NCBI GenBank assembly: GCA_965247975.1
Contig: OZ252050.1
Location: 1,116,001-1,180,000 of the forward strand
DNA length: 64,000 bases
Direction of reading: 5' to 3'
From: Taishania sp965247975
GTDB taxonomy: Bacteria; Bacteroidota; Bacteroidia; Flavobacteriales_D; Crocinitomicaceae
Shown: positions 33,853-42,372 of the stretch, one piece after another
Layout of the letters: every line of letters begins with the position of its first letter
Position numbering within the stretch: position 1 is the first letter of the stretch
Program-made: the position numbers and the translations under genes
Notes under the pieces: generated by a model
Seen by the model: the letters and a program-made list of their open reading frames with translations, nothing else
What the model was told of the DNA's origin: nothing
Database searches by the model: none

Positions 33853-36777
33853 ATGAGCAGATTTGTTTTTGTCATATTTCTGAGCTTCCAATTTTTAGCT
33901 TCGAGTTCACTTGTCGCGCAAGAACCTTATATCCAAAAGTATTCCTTTTACAAAGGAGTTTCATTTCGTTCGGTTTACTCGCTGGTAGAAGACAAAAATG
34001 GGTTTATTTGGTTTACATCCGATGATGGATTGTTTCGGTATGATGGAACTCAATTTATCAATTACAAACATCCAGAACAAACCTCTTTTTCAGGTACATA
34101 TATCAAAGAAGATAGGCTTGGACGTATTTGGTATCAAACCTTTGATGGTGATTTTTATTACTGCCAAAACAATGAATTAAAAAAGTTTTCGACCATTTCT
34201 AATTCCTTGTTCTTCACATTCCAAATTTCTGATAAATACATTTATTCTGTCGAAGAAAATCAGATTGTTATCTATGATCTTCAAACCTTGAAGCCGATTA
34301 AGAAGATCAAAAAGGAAACATTATTCATGGTTTCGGGAACTCTGTTTAGAGGAGACTATTATTATGTGTTGGAAAACAACTTATGGAAAATTGACAAAAA
34401 TTTTAAAGAAACAAAAGTTTGCACGTTGCCAAATAGAGAACACGCTCCACACTTGCTATGTACTTCAAAGGATGCCATCTACATTACGTTCAAAGCATCA
34501 TCTCATAATTCAATTATGGAATACAAGAACCAGAAAGTGCGAAAAGTAAGCTCCGTTGAAAATTCAATTTATGTAAATAATATTCAGTTTTTAAATTCAA
34601 AACTGTATTTAACAACAACAGAAGGATTGAAGATTTATGATCCAAAAACAGGAATTAATGAAAATAATTACTTTAAAACCAAAAGCTTTTCCGCAGCAAT
34701 TTACGATCGAAAGCAAAATCTTTGGCTCTCGTCGCCCAATGAAGGTTTATATTTAGTGTCTAGCGAAAATCTAGTTAAGGTCAATTCGTTTGATATTCAG
34801 CCTGTAAGATTAGCATTGGTTAACAATGAATTGCTTTTTACTACAAAGAATTCTGAAATCAACAGAATGGATAAAAAAGCGTTTTTGGCCAAGAATCTTA
34901 GAAAGATTGAAATCAATTCAGAGGGGTTTTATTTAGAATACTTCAAAAAAAATAATTTATTGGTTTCAGGATTTAGTAATGGGTATACATATTTTGATGA
35001 TTTAGCATTGAATCAGTCGTATGAATTGAAATATTCTTTGAAAAAAATTGTGCAGCTAGACCATAAATACTATGCGGTAATTGGTACAGGATATGCAGGG
35101 TTTTTTCATTTGCCAAACACCAAACTAACTTCTTCTAAGTTCGATAAATATATTAAAAAGTTGCCCGAAGTTATTAATGATCAGCTTTCTTTCTATCGAT
35201 TAAAAGGTTCAATTTCTGAAGTTAGGGGAAAATCGTTGGTATATGACTCAATCAATCAAACGGTTTATTTTGTTAATGTGGACGGTCTTTTCACATGGAA
35301 AAATGGCGTTGTGAATGAAATACGTGCGAATAATAAACCAATCGTTCTAAAATCAATTTTTTCTTTCAACGGAAAAATTATCGGTATTAAAGGAACCAAA
35401 TCATTGATGGCGATTAGCTCTTTCTCAACCGAAGATTCGCGCAATTTTAAGCCAATTTTCAAACACAAAGACCTAACATCTGTGCGTGTTTATGATGAAA
35501 ATTTAGTGGTAAAAACAAATCGCTATTTATACATTTATAAGTGCAACAAATCTCAGCAAATTAGTGAATTCAACCGTTTAGATATTTCCAATTTTGAAGT
35601 CTTTGATTTTGCGCTCGATGGGAAAAATGTTTGGATCAGTACGAACGAAGGATTGATGATTTGGGATTGCCAAAAAGATAATAGCAAAGGAACACTTGGA
35701 AATTTTATCATTAACAATTTTTTAGTGAATGAGATACCTCAAAAGACCCGTGGAAAGACATTTGATTACAATCAAAATAATGTTTCAATTCATTTTTCGA
35801 TGTTAGATTTTGGAATTAAAACAGTAGACAAAGTTTATTACAAATTGAATGACAATAATTGGCAGGAACTTGATCTGAATGCACAATCTTTGAATTTGTC
35901 TTCGCTTGCTCCAAATTCTTATACGATTCGTTTTAAAGGGTTTTCGCAAGGAAAGGAACTTGATTTTGAGAGTATTACTTTTCGCATTCAACCACCGTTT
36001 TGGTCCAGTTGGTGGTTTCGAATTTTACTTTTTGCACTAGCAGGTATTCTTTTATTTGGCTTTTACCGCTACCAAATGAATCGTTTGATCAAGAAAAACA
36101 GGTTAATTAACGATAAAGTGGTACTAGAAAACAAACTTAACAAGTCAATGATCACTTCATTAAAAGCGCAAATGAATCCGCATTTCTTTTACAATGCGCT
36201 AAATTCGATACAAGGATTGGTTTTAACTGGAGAACGAGAAAAAGCCAGTGCTTCGATTGGGCTATTTAGCGATTTAAGTCGATCAGTGCTTGAGAGTTCA
36301 AGGAAAAATGAGATTAGTTTATACGAAGAAATAGAATTGCTTTCCTCTTATTTGAAGTTAGAACAAATGCGGATGCCAAAAATCAATTATTCGATCCAGT
36401 ACGCTGAAAAACTTCCGTTGCATGACTTGTATATTCCGCCAATGATTCTACAACCAATCGTTGAGAATTCTGTAAAACATGGATTAGCAAATAAAGAAAA
36501 TGGTGGAATGATCTTGTTAAATTTTAAACTCATTGATGATATTCTCATCATTGAAATTAGAGACGATGGAATTGGAAGAGAAGCTGCCGAAAAAATCAAT
36601 AAATTTGGAGAGCGAAAAGGAAGTTCATTTAGCGCAGAAGCAAATTTAAATCGCATAGATCTGTTGAATGAAAGTTTTAATCTTCAAATGAAACAAGAAA
36701 TTATTGACCTCATGGATGAGAATAATAACCCAAGTGGAACCTTGGTTAGAATTACCATTCCGCAACAAGAAAACTAA
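33853..36777 (+). CDS. LytS-type sensor histidine kinase with periplasmic two-component propeller
   Basis: 974 aa from ATG 33853, which gives a clean signal peptide (cleavage after LVAQ); upstream TTG/ATG choices do not. Residues about 25-620 form a Reg_prop-type beta-propeller (SVYSLVEDKNGFIWFTSDDGLFRYDG; GRIWYQTFDG). A Y_Y_Y-like Ig domain follows (about 630-715). One membrane helix is at about 720-740. The kinase is of the His_kinase (LytS/YehU) family, with H777 in MNPHFFYNALNSIQ and an ATPase region PPMILQPIVENSVKHGLAN. It would sense an extracellular or periplasmic signal and phosphorylate the regulator encoded 22 nt downstream. Confidence 0.92.
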   Translation: MSRFVFVIFLSFQFLASSSLVAQEPYIQKYSFYKGVSFRSVYSLVEDKNGFIWFTSDDGLFRYDGTQFINYKHPEQTSFSGTYIKEDRLGRIWYQTFDGDFYYCQNNELKKFSTISNSLFFTFQISDKYIYSVEENQIVIYDLQTLKPIKKIKKETLFMVSGTLFRGDYYYVLENNLWKIDKNFKETKVCTLPNREHAPHLLCTSKDAIYITFKASSHNSIMEYKNQKVRKVSSVENSIYVNNIQFLNSKLYLTTTEGLKIYDPKTGINENNYFKTKSFSAAIYDRKQNLWLSSPNEGLYLVSSENLVKVNSFDIQPVRLALVNNELLFTTKNSEINRMDKKAFLAKNLRKIEINSEGFYLEYFKKNNLLVSGFSNGYTYFDDLALNQSYELKYSLKKIVQLDHKYYAVIGTGYAGFFHLPNTKLTSSKFDKYIKKLPEVINDQLSFYRLKGSISEVRGKSLVYDSINQTVYFVNVDGLFTWKNGVVNEIRANNKPIVLKSIFSFNGKIIGIKGTKSLMAISSFSTEDSRNFKPIFKHKDLTSVRVYDENLVVKTNRYLYIYKCNKSQQISEFNRLDISNFEVFDFALDGKNVWISTNEGLMIWDCQKDNSKGTLGNFIINNFLVNEIPQKTRGKTFDYNQNNVSIHFSMLDFGIKTVDKVYYKLNDNNWQELDLNAQSLNLSSLAPNSYTIRFKGFSQGKELDFESITFRIQPPFWSSWWFRILLFALAGILLFGFYRYQMNRLIKKNRLINDKVVLENKLNKSMITSLKAQMNPHFFYNALNSIQGLVLTGEREKASASIGLFSDLSRSVLESSRKNEISLYEEIELLSSYLKLEQMRMPKINYSIQYAEKLPLHDLYIPPMILQPIVENSVKHGLANKENGGMILLNFKLIDDILIIEIRDDGIGREAAEKINKFGERKGSSFSAEANLNRIDLLNESFNLQMKQEIIDLMDENNNPSGTLVRITIPQQEN

Positions 36778-36798
36778 AAGTTAACTGAAAAAAATCGA

Positions 36799-37527
36799 AT
36801 GAAATACATAATCATTGAAGATGAAACGCTCGCTGTTCAAGTGATTTTATCTTATGTAAATAAGCACTTTCCAACGTTTGAATGTTTAGCCACTTTTGAT
36901 AAAATAAGTGAAGCAAGTAATTTCTTGAAAGTTCAGTCTGTTGATTTTATTTTCCTCGACGTTCAATTAAACGGGGAATTTGGCATCGATATAAAAAATC
37001 ATTTGACCAAAGAAGAGCTAAACTTTGAAATCATCTTTACTACCGCTTATAGTGGCTTTGCGCTTGAAGCATTTTCCATGTGCGCCATTGATTATTTGTT
37101 GAAACCTTTGGTTGAAGACCGGTTTGTAGAAGCAATTTCGCGTGTTCAGAAAAAGGGAATGGTCACCGCTGAACAGCTAGATTTATTGGAAGAAATGTCA
37201 AAATTCGAGAAAATCGAGAAAATCATTTTACGTAATCACGATGGTCAATATCCTATTTTGCTCGAAGACATTTTGTATCTAAAAGCGGACAATGTTTACA
37301 CTGAATTTTACTTGAAGAATCGAAAGCGAATTGTGGTGTCAAAACCATTGAAGGAATACGATTCTTTGTTGCGCCAAAAACATTTCTTTAAAGCGCATCG
37401 CTCATACATTATGAATACGCTCCATATTGATAAAATTAGTCAATCAGAGGCTTTGATGCATGATAAATCAGTGATTCCTATTTCTCGTGATCGAAAAAAA
37501 GAGTTGGAAGAGTATTTGGGGAAGTGA
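36799..37527 (+). CDS. LytTR-family response regulator
   Basis: 242 aa. The receiver domain (1-120) has phospho-acceptor D54 in FIFLDVQLNG and the conserved lysine in DYLLKPLVEDRF. The C-terminal LytTR DNA-binding domain (about 140-240) shows ILYLKADNVYTEFYLKN and FFKAHRSYIMNTLHIDKI. LytTR proteins bind pairs of 9-bp direct repeats with a 12-bp gap. Four such pairs lie upstream of secreted-protein units between 38.0 and 49.9 kb, making this the prime candidate regulator. It is paired with the preceding kinase gene. Confidence 0.94.
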   Translation: MKYIIIEDETLAVQVILSYVNKHFPTFECLATFDKISEASNFLKVQSVDFIFLDVQLNGEFGIDIKNHLTKEELNFEIIFTTAYSGFALEAFSMCAIDYLLKPLVEDRFVEAISRVQKKGMVTAEQLDLLEEMSKFEKIEKIILRNHDGQYPILLEDILYLKADNVYTEFYLKNRKRIVVSKPLKEYDSLLRQKHFFKAHRSYIMNTLHIDKISQSEALMHDKSVIPISRDRKKELEEYLGK

Positions 37528-37617
37528 TCTCTAACTTTTCGTTTATTGACTGATTAAATTTTTACCACTAGCATCAAATAGCTACGGTAAAAACCATTGA
37601 TAATCAACTGTTTAATT

Positions 37618-37886
37618 AAAACATTAAGGAGTGAAGGGAAATAAGGGTATGTGATTGACTTGTCTCGAGGGATAATGCGAGATCATTAAGAACGCCGGCA
37701 GCGTTATGAGAAGGATATTCGATGCGCGAAATGCGGTTCGTATTTTTCATGCAGATCTTAAAAAACCGCAAGGTTGGTCCTTAATTTTACAACGACTACG
37801 TAACAAGAAATTCAAATCCATTGATGAATTATTACATTGGGTTATTAGTTTAAATCTCTTTATGTCCTAAATGCCTTAATGTTTAA
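37618..37886. repeat. MITE-like non-coding element, copy B
   Basis: Ends AAAACATTAAGGA (37618-37630) and CCTTAATGTTTAA (37874-37886) are inverted repeats. Interior blocks match copy A (11015-11353): GAAGGGAAATAAGGG, GATTGAC, GCCGGCAGCGTTATGAGAA, CTTAAAAAACCGCAAGG and TCCTTAATTTTAC. Confidence 0.6.
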
Positions 37887-38031
37887 AATTCAAATTAATC
37901 AGTTAGGGAATGATTTAGTGGTAAATTCGCGACGATTCAATTTCATTTTAAGATATAATTGAGATTCAATTTTAGAATTCTAAGGACTTATCCTCTATAA
38001 AATGATTGGTATCTTAGCTTTAAGATGACGT

Positions 38032-38097
38032 TTTACAATGTTTAATTTACCTTTCACAAGGTTCTTTTTTTAGGCGTTTTTTTTTCATCTATTCTTG
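38032..38097 (+). promoter_or_regulatory. LytTR-type operator and promoter of the 38.1 kb unit
   Basis: TTTACAATG (38032-38040), 12 nt, TTCACAAGG (38053-38061), then 28 nt to TATTCTTG (38090-38097). The repeat period is exactly 21 bp. There is no TTG -33 box, as expected for an activator-dependent promoter. Confidence 0.6.
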
Positions 38098-38119
38098 TGT
38101 CAGAAAAGAAATAGATAAC

Positions 38120-38635
38120 ATGAAAAAAACACTTATTACATTGACTTGCCTGTTAGCTTTGTCGGCAACAGCACAAACAACCAAATCTTTTGGGATCAGC
38201 AAATACAAAACGCCAGCCGTTGAGCCGGTGAAACGGTATGACAATATGTTCACGACTGAAGGTGATTATTCCTTGTATTACACCGAAATCGTTGGCGATT
38301 CTGTTTTTAGAGTTCGAGAAAAATTTATTTTCAAAAATGGAGTAGAGGTTCTAGATGTAGTCTGGGTTGAACATTGTGGTTTGAAAAACAAAGATTTTGT
38401 TTTCACCATTGAGCCAGCCAAATCAGAAAGCGGTCATCCAGAAACTGCCTACACTTCAGTAACAGTGAAAGACAAAGATGGCAAATACACCTTCAAAAAT
38501 GGAGTTAAATGGATGTACTATGCTTTGGACAAGCCTGCAACTTTTGAAAAATTCATGGGTGGTCTCCAATTTTACACCAAAGACTTAGAAAGCGCGAAGG
38601 CTATACAAACAAAATTAGAAGCAGCAATTAAATAA
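38120..38635 (+). CDS. Secreted protein of unknown function
   Basis: 171 aa with a signal peptide (cleavage after ATAQ). I recognise no named family. The rest is beta-rich with a C-terminal strand-plus-helix pattern (GGLQFYTKDLESAKAIQTKL) that also ends the products at 45570, 46102 and 46636. This suggests a shared small domain, perhaps PH-like (inference). It is preceded by a LytTR-type operator and followed 19 nt later by another small secreted protein, probably in one transcript. Confidence 0.75.
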   Translation: MKKTLITLTCLLALSATAQTTKSFGISKYKTPAVEPVKRYDNMFTTEGDYSLYYTEIVGDSVFRVREKFIFKNGVEVLDVVWVEHCGLKNKDFVFTIEPAKSESGHPETAYTSVTVKDKDGKYTFKNGVKWMYYALDKPATFEKFMGGLQFYTKDLESAKAIQTKLEAAIK

Positions 38636-38654
38636 CAATCAAAAATAAATAAAC

Positions 38655-38975
38655 ATGAAAAAAGTAGTTTACGCAATGGCATTGATCATCGCAACAGGAA
38701 CAGTAATGAGTTTTACAATTTCTTCAATTGAAGAAGCATCGAAAACTGTAAAATCAACAGGAGATGATATCAAAATTGAATTCCAGAACACAACAAGTGA
38801 GGACATTTATTTAGTATTTGAAAAAAATTCTGGTTATCCAGGAACAGGACGAGTAGGTGGTAAAATGATCACTTCATACAAGTTCAATGCGGGAGCAGTT
38901 GTAAAGTATAAAGATGGCGGTAAAGAGATTTTAACGGTATCTGCTTCAGACAACAATACACGAGTGAAATTGTAA
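38655..38975 (+). CDS. Small secreted protein of unknown function
   Basis: 106 aa. A hydrophobic N-terminal signal (about 1-20) is followed by a charged linker and a short beta-rich domain (IKIEFQNTTSEDIYLVFEKN, AGAVVKYKDGGKEILTVSA). This resembles small beta-sandwich proteins that bind via exposed loops, but no family is assigned. It is co-directional with, and 19 nt after, the 38120 gene, and so falls under the same presumed LytTR-controlled promoter. Confidence 0.7.
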   Translation: MKKVVYAMALIIATGTVMSFTISSIEEASKTVKSTGDDIKIEFQNTTSEDIYLVFEKNSGYPGTGRVGGKMITSYKFNAGAVVKYKDGGKEILTVSASDNNTRVKL

Positions 38976-39113
38976 ATTCAATTGTTTTTACTCCGTATTT
39001 CAGTGAATTATTGTACATCAAAATCTGAAATGTTATTACATAGTATCAAAAATGCACTAGTTATATTTTTTGTCGTGGAATCCTGAGGTTAAGAGTAAAT
39101 AAAAATGAAAAAT

Positions 39114-39146
39114 GGCTGTCAATTTATTTTGGCAGCCGTTTTTTTT
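39114..39146 (+). terminator. Terminator of the 38.1-39.0 kb unit
   Basis: GGCTGTC (39114-39120) pairs with GGCAGCC (39131-39137; one G-U), followed by eight T residues. It lies 138 nt past the last stop. Confidence 0.65.
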
Positions 39147-39642
39147 ATGCCCAAAAAATACGATTATCACCTATGCAAATGGAAATTAAATATTCCGATA
39201 TATTAGCGTTTCTTTCAAAAATTAAGGACATGTTAGCCTTTTCAAACAACAAACCTAACAGAGTGATTTGTATTTCTGTGGTCTAAATCTTTTGCCTGTT
39301 AATTGAAGAATTTATCTCTTCCAAAGTCTTTTTATTTATAGATTATTTGGAGGCTTCAAAATTATCCATGATCCATGCATCAAAGAATTTTTATTAACCC
39401 AAACAGATTGATTGCTGCTCTAAGTATTGTTAGTTTCTCTAGGATTACTTCAATTGCAACTAAATTTAATTGGATTAATCTTGATGTTGTTTTGAGTTGA
39501 ATCTTCAAAGAATAGAGGATTCTTTGTCAAGCATAATCTAGTTCCATAATTCTTTAAAATATAACTCTTTAAGTTTTGAAAATAAATGAATAAGGATTTA
39601 TTAAAATTTGATAATGGAGAGGTAGTGAAAATGACCGGTCTA

Positions 39643-39681
39643 AAATTAAAAAGCCCATCTATCAATTGATAAATGGGCTTT
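39643..39681 (-). terminator. Terminator of the LamG/type IX cargo gene
   Basis: A 9-bp perfect stem, AAAGCCCAT (39650-39658) with ATGGGCTTT (39673-39681), with T residues following on the minus strand. Confidence 0.7.
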
Positions 39682-39746
39682 AATCTAAAACCGCCTGTAA
39701 GTATGAATTGCGGTGTGATTCGTGGTTAAGTGAATCGTTTTTAGTA

Positions 39747-40826
39747 TTATTTTTTAGCGATTTTCTTGGTTACCAAAGTTCCATTGATTGTTGTGGACAA
39801 AAAGTATGTTCCAGGCAAAATGGATTGAAGGTCAATGGTATTGTTTCCATTTGTCAATTGACCACTCATCACCAATCTACCATCGGTTGCGTTAATGGAG
39901 TATTCGCTTGAATTATCAGAAGTCAATGTTACGTTTATGATGTCATTCGTTGGATTTGGATAAACACTTACTAATTTATCAGCAAGTTCATCAATAGATG
40001 CACTTCCGTTACCAGCTGGAATTGGATTCTCGGGTAAAGTATAAAGTGTATTTATTTCTGAAGCTGAAAGAGCTCTGTTGTAAAAGAAAATATCATCCTC
40101 ATGTCCAATGAAATCCAAATAATCCGAAATTATTCCTGTATTTGCATCTCCTTGTTTTGTAACACCAAAATGTAAAGGTTGAAGTAAATTGTACCCAGAA
40201 CTCGGATCATTGAATCCAACTACTACAAGAGGTGTTGTAAGCGTTTCTTCATCTGATAATACATTATTCACATATAATTTCATCGAAGTTGAAGTAACTG
40301 TCACTGCAATATGTGTCCATTGATTGACCGGAATTCCAGCAGGTTCTTGAGAGTTGAGCTGCTGATAATTTGTAAATGCTGGAGAAGCAGCACCTTGATG
40401 TCCTTCAAATACGATGTCGTATGAATTTCCAAATCCAGATAGGCTTAAATACAGTTGATAATTTCCTGCTTTTGCAACAAGCGAACCAGCATCATAAGCG
40501 TAAAAAACTCTTGAAAAAATGGCTTGATACAGGTTTAAATTAGCAACTGGTTTTACCCAAAGTGCAAATGAAAACTCTGATGGGTTTTGTACACTTGGAA
40601 TGTAAGTTGGACTAAAATCAGCATTTAAAGCATTAAATTGACCAAATCTGTCTGGAGCAAATGACGGAGCATCATTTGCACTCATATCGGCGCTATTGGA
40701 AGATGCATCTTCAATGTTGGCATTGAATGGATAAAACCCAATCAATCCATTTGTTGGGTATTGAGCAAAACTGTTGATTGAAATTAATGATGTAATTGCT
40801 GCGATTAAGTAAATTTTTCTTTTCAT
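39747..40826 (-). CDS. LamG-domain protein with type IX sorting domain
   Basis: 359 aa from the ATG at 40826; the upstream extension to 40874 would overlap the promoter. The signal peptide ends SFAQ. Residues about 25-240 form a concanavalin-like LamG_3 domain (GLIGFYPFNANIEDASSN, FSFALWVKPVANL, WTHIAVTVTSTSMKLYVNN, DDIFFYNRALSASEI). The C-terminus (about 285-359) is a Por secretion tail (VSVYPNPTNDIINVT). It is predicted to be exported by the type IX system and held at the surface or released, with a carbohydrate- or protein-binding fold. A LytTR-type operator lies just upstream. Confidence 0.85.
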   Translation of the reverse strand: MKRKIYLIAAITSLISINSFAQYPTNGLIGFYPFNANIEDASSNSADMSANDAPSFAPDRFGQFNALNADFSPTYIPSVQNPSEFSFALWVKPVANLNLYQAIFSRVFYAYDAGSLVAKAGNYQLYLSLSGFGNSYDIVFEGHQGAASPAFTNYQQLNSQEPAGIPVNQWTHIAVTVTSTSMKLYVNNVLSDEETLTTPLVVVGFNDPSSGYNLLQPLHFGVTKQGDANTGIISDYLDFIGHEDDIFFYNRALSASEINTLYTLPENPIPAGNGSASIDELADKLVSVYPNPTNDIINVTLTSDNSSEYSINATDGRLVMSGQLTNGNNTIDLQSILPGTYFLSTTINGTLVTKKIAKK

Positions 40827-40843
40827 AATATTTAATTTTTTGT

Positions 40844-40909
40844 CAAAGGAATAGCAACTAAATCGGCTGACCAATTATACCTTGTGAAGCAATCATTATT
40901 ACTTGTGAA
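40844..40909 (-). promoter_or_regulatory. LytTR-type operator and promoter of the LamG gene at 40826
   Basis: Minus-strand reading: TTCACAAGT (40909-40901), 12 nt, TTCACAAGG (40888-40880), then TATTCCTTTG (40853-40844). The repeat period is 21 bp, and the proximal repeat is 33 nt from the TTTG. Confidence 0.65.
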
Positions 40910-40930
40910 TCGTATTTTTGTCGTTTTTAA

Positions 40931-40967
40931 AAACAAAAAAAGCTGACTCAATAATGAATCAGCTTTT
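40931..40967 (-). terminator. Terminator of the EF-loop/LamG gene
   Basis: A 12-nt stem, AAAAGCTGACTC with GAATCAGCTTTT (one mismatch-type G-U), and a T-run on the minus strand. It lies 22 nt after the stop at 40989. Confidence 0.8.
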
Positions 40968-40988
40968 GATGGCAAAAACGCGTAATAT

Positions 40989-42242
40989 TTATTGTTTAAC
41001 GAAAAGCGCTGTTCCACTATTACTCATCGAATTGACATTCATATAATAGACACCTTGAGCGATGGAAGACATATTTAATTGTTTAGTGCCAGTTCCTCGG
41101 CCACTTTGAACCAGAGCACCTGTCGTTGTGAAAATTTGGTAAGTAAATTCTTTTTCATCCATAGAAATTGTCATTATATCTGTCGTTGGATTTGGAAAAA
41201 GGTTAAATTGAAGTGAAGTGTTTTCAACGATAGTATTTACTTCAGTTCCTTCAAGGATTCCATTACCATTCGCATCACCTGAAACTTCACCCAGGTCAAT
41301 CGTACCATTTCCATTCACATCACCCAATATTTCGCCATTATCGATAGAACCATTTCCGTTAATATCACCAGCTATTTCACCTATTCCTCCGCCTTCACCA
41401 GTATTATCAATTTGTCCGTTTCCATTTAAATCTCCAGCGATTTCACCTTCGCCCATTCCGAAATCAAAGTTATTATCTCCTGCAATTTCTTCACCATCAA
41501 TGATTCCGTTTTGGTTTACATCTCCCGCAATATCGGTTCCTCTATACAGATGAGTAATCTCACTTGGACTTAATGCACGTGAATAATAAGCAAGATCATC
41601 AAAACCTCCATTTAATGAAGCGAATTCTGGATTTACGACATTCGAAGGATAATCGATTATTCCTGCAGGTGTCCACTCACCAAGTTGAATCCCATTCATG
41701 AAAAGTCTAAGTGTGGTCCCGTTATAGGTCATTGCATAATGTGTCCAAATACCATTTATATCTGATAAATTCAGAGGTACAGAAAATAAAGAAGTTGTAG
41801 ATTCTCCAAGAAATTTGAGTTGAACGTATAAAGTTGAATTTGCACCATCGTTTACAATGCCTAAACAATAGGAATTATACACATAGCCATTGTCAGATTG
41901 TCTTGCAATGAATGGATAAGATAGCACCGAAGTTGTGTTGATTTTTGCCCATGCACTAATGGTTAAAGTAGCGGTTCTGAAACTTGCAGCATTTGCTCCA
42001 AGTACTTCTAGCTTTTGAAATCCATTGACATTAAAAGCATCATTTGCAACCCCAGCTCTATTCGCTTCCCAGCTAACAGCTCCTGCATTAAACGGATTGA
42101 TTGGAATATTTTGATCAGACATGAATTGTTGGTCAAAGTCCCAGTAAGCAACCAATCCTGTTGTTGGATAGGTTTGCGCGTAAATAGTTGTTGTAATACT
42201 CGCTATTCCCAAATAGCCCAATAAGTAAAGTGTTTTTTTCAT
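40989..42242 (-). CDS. LamG protein with six calcium-loop repeats and type IX sorting domain
   Basis: 417 aa. The signal peptide ends IYAQ. Residues about 25-225 are a LamG-type domain (GLVAYWDFDQQF, TATLTISAWAKINT, DDLAYYSRALSPSEITHLY). Residues about 235-335 contain six GDxNxNGxID-like units (GDVNQNGIIDGEE, GDLNGNGQID, GDINGNGSIDNGE, GDVNGNGTIDLGE and two degenerate ones), the pattern of dockerin/EF-hand calcium loops. A Por secretion tail ends the protein (LFPNPTTDIMTIS). The loops probably form a calcium-stabilised linker; true dockerin pairing is not expected without cohesins. Confidence 0.85.
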   Translation of the reverse strand: MKKTLYLLGYLGIASITTTIYAQTYPTTGLVAYWDFDQQFMSDQNIPINPFNAGAVSWEANRAGVANDAFNVNGFQKLEVLGANAASFRTATLTISAWAKINTTSVLSYPFIARQSDNGYVYNSYCLGIVNDGANSTLYVQLKFLGESTTSLFSVPLNLSDINGIWTHYAMTYNGTTLRLFMNGIQLGEWTPAGIIDYPSNVVNPEFASLNGGFDDLAYYSRALSPSEITHLYRGTDIAGDVNQNGIIDGEEIAGDNNFDFGMGEGEIAGDLNGNGQIDNTGEGGGIGEIAGDINGNGSIDNGEILGDVNGNGTIDLGEVSGDANGNGILEGTEVNTIVENTSLQFNLFPNPTTDIMTISMDEKEFTYQIFTTTGALVQSGRGTGTKQLNMSSIAQGVYYMNVNSMSNSGTALFVKQ

Positions 42243-42328
42243 GTTTTTTTTTGATTAAAGTATATGCACCATTGACAATTTAAACCTGTAAAGCTTAGAT
42301 TATTTTTAATGAATGGTATCTATGTTTT

Positions 42329-42359
42329 AAAAAAAGCTGACCCCGATTTGGATCAGCTT
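42329..42359 (-). terminator. Terminator of the 42373-44103 gene
   Basis: AAGCTGACCC (42334-42343) pairs with GGATCAGCTT (42350-42359), with A-run/T-run on the correct side for the minus strand. It lies 14 nt after the stop. Confidence 0.8.
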
Positions 42360-42372
42360 CTTTGATTTTAAG

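Larger units (their letters stand above)
37528..38119. other. Intergenic region: hairpin, MITE-like copy B and operator region
   Basis: A hairpin (TTTTTACC at 37559 with GGTAAAAA at 37586) follows the regulator gene and may end its transcript. 37618-37886 is the repeat copy B. 38032-38097 holds a LytTR-type site and a -7-like box. No gene is seen. Confidence 0.55.
38976..39746. other. Gene-free intergenic region
   Basis: 771 nt of AT-rich sequence. It holds a terminator for the plus-strand pair at 39114-39146 and one for the minus-strand gene at 39643-39681. Between them I see nothing beyond short random frames. Confidence 0.6.

Noticed and set aside
39450..39665. 71-codon minus-strand ORF
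   Set aside because: Overlaps the terminator of the neighbouring gene and has no recognisable features or promoter.
41218..41553. Proline/serine-rich plus-strand ORF
   Set aside because: Exact antisense shadow of the calcium-loop repeats in the LamG gene.
42263..42313. Fifth LytTR site upstream of the 42242 gene
   Set aside because: A degenerate pair exists at 21-bp spacing (5/9 and 7/9 matches), but no TTTG box lies at the 33-34 nt distance; not listed as a feature.
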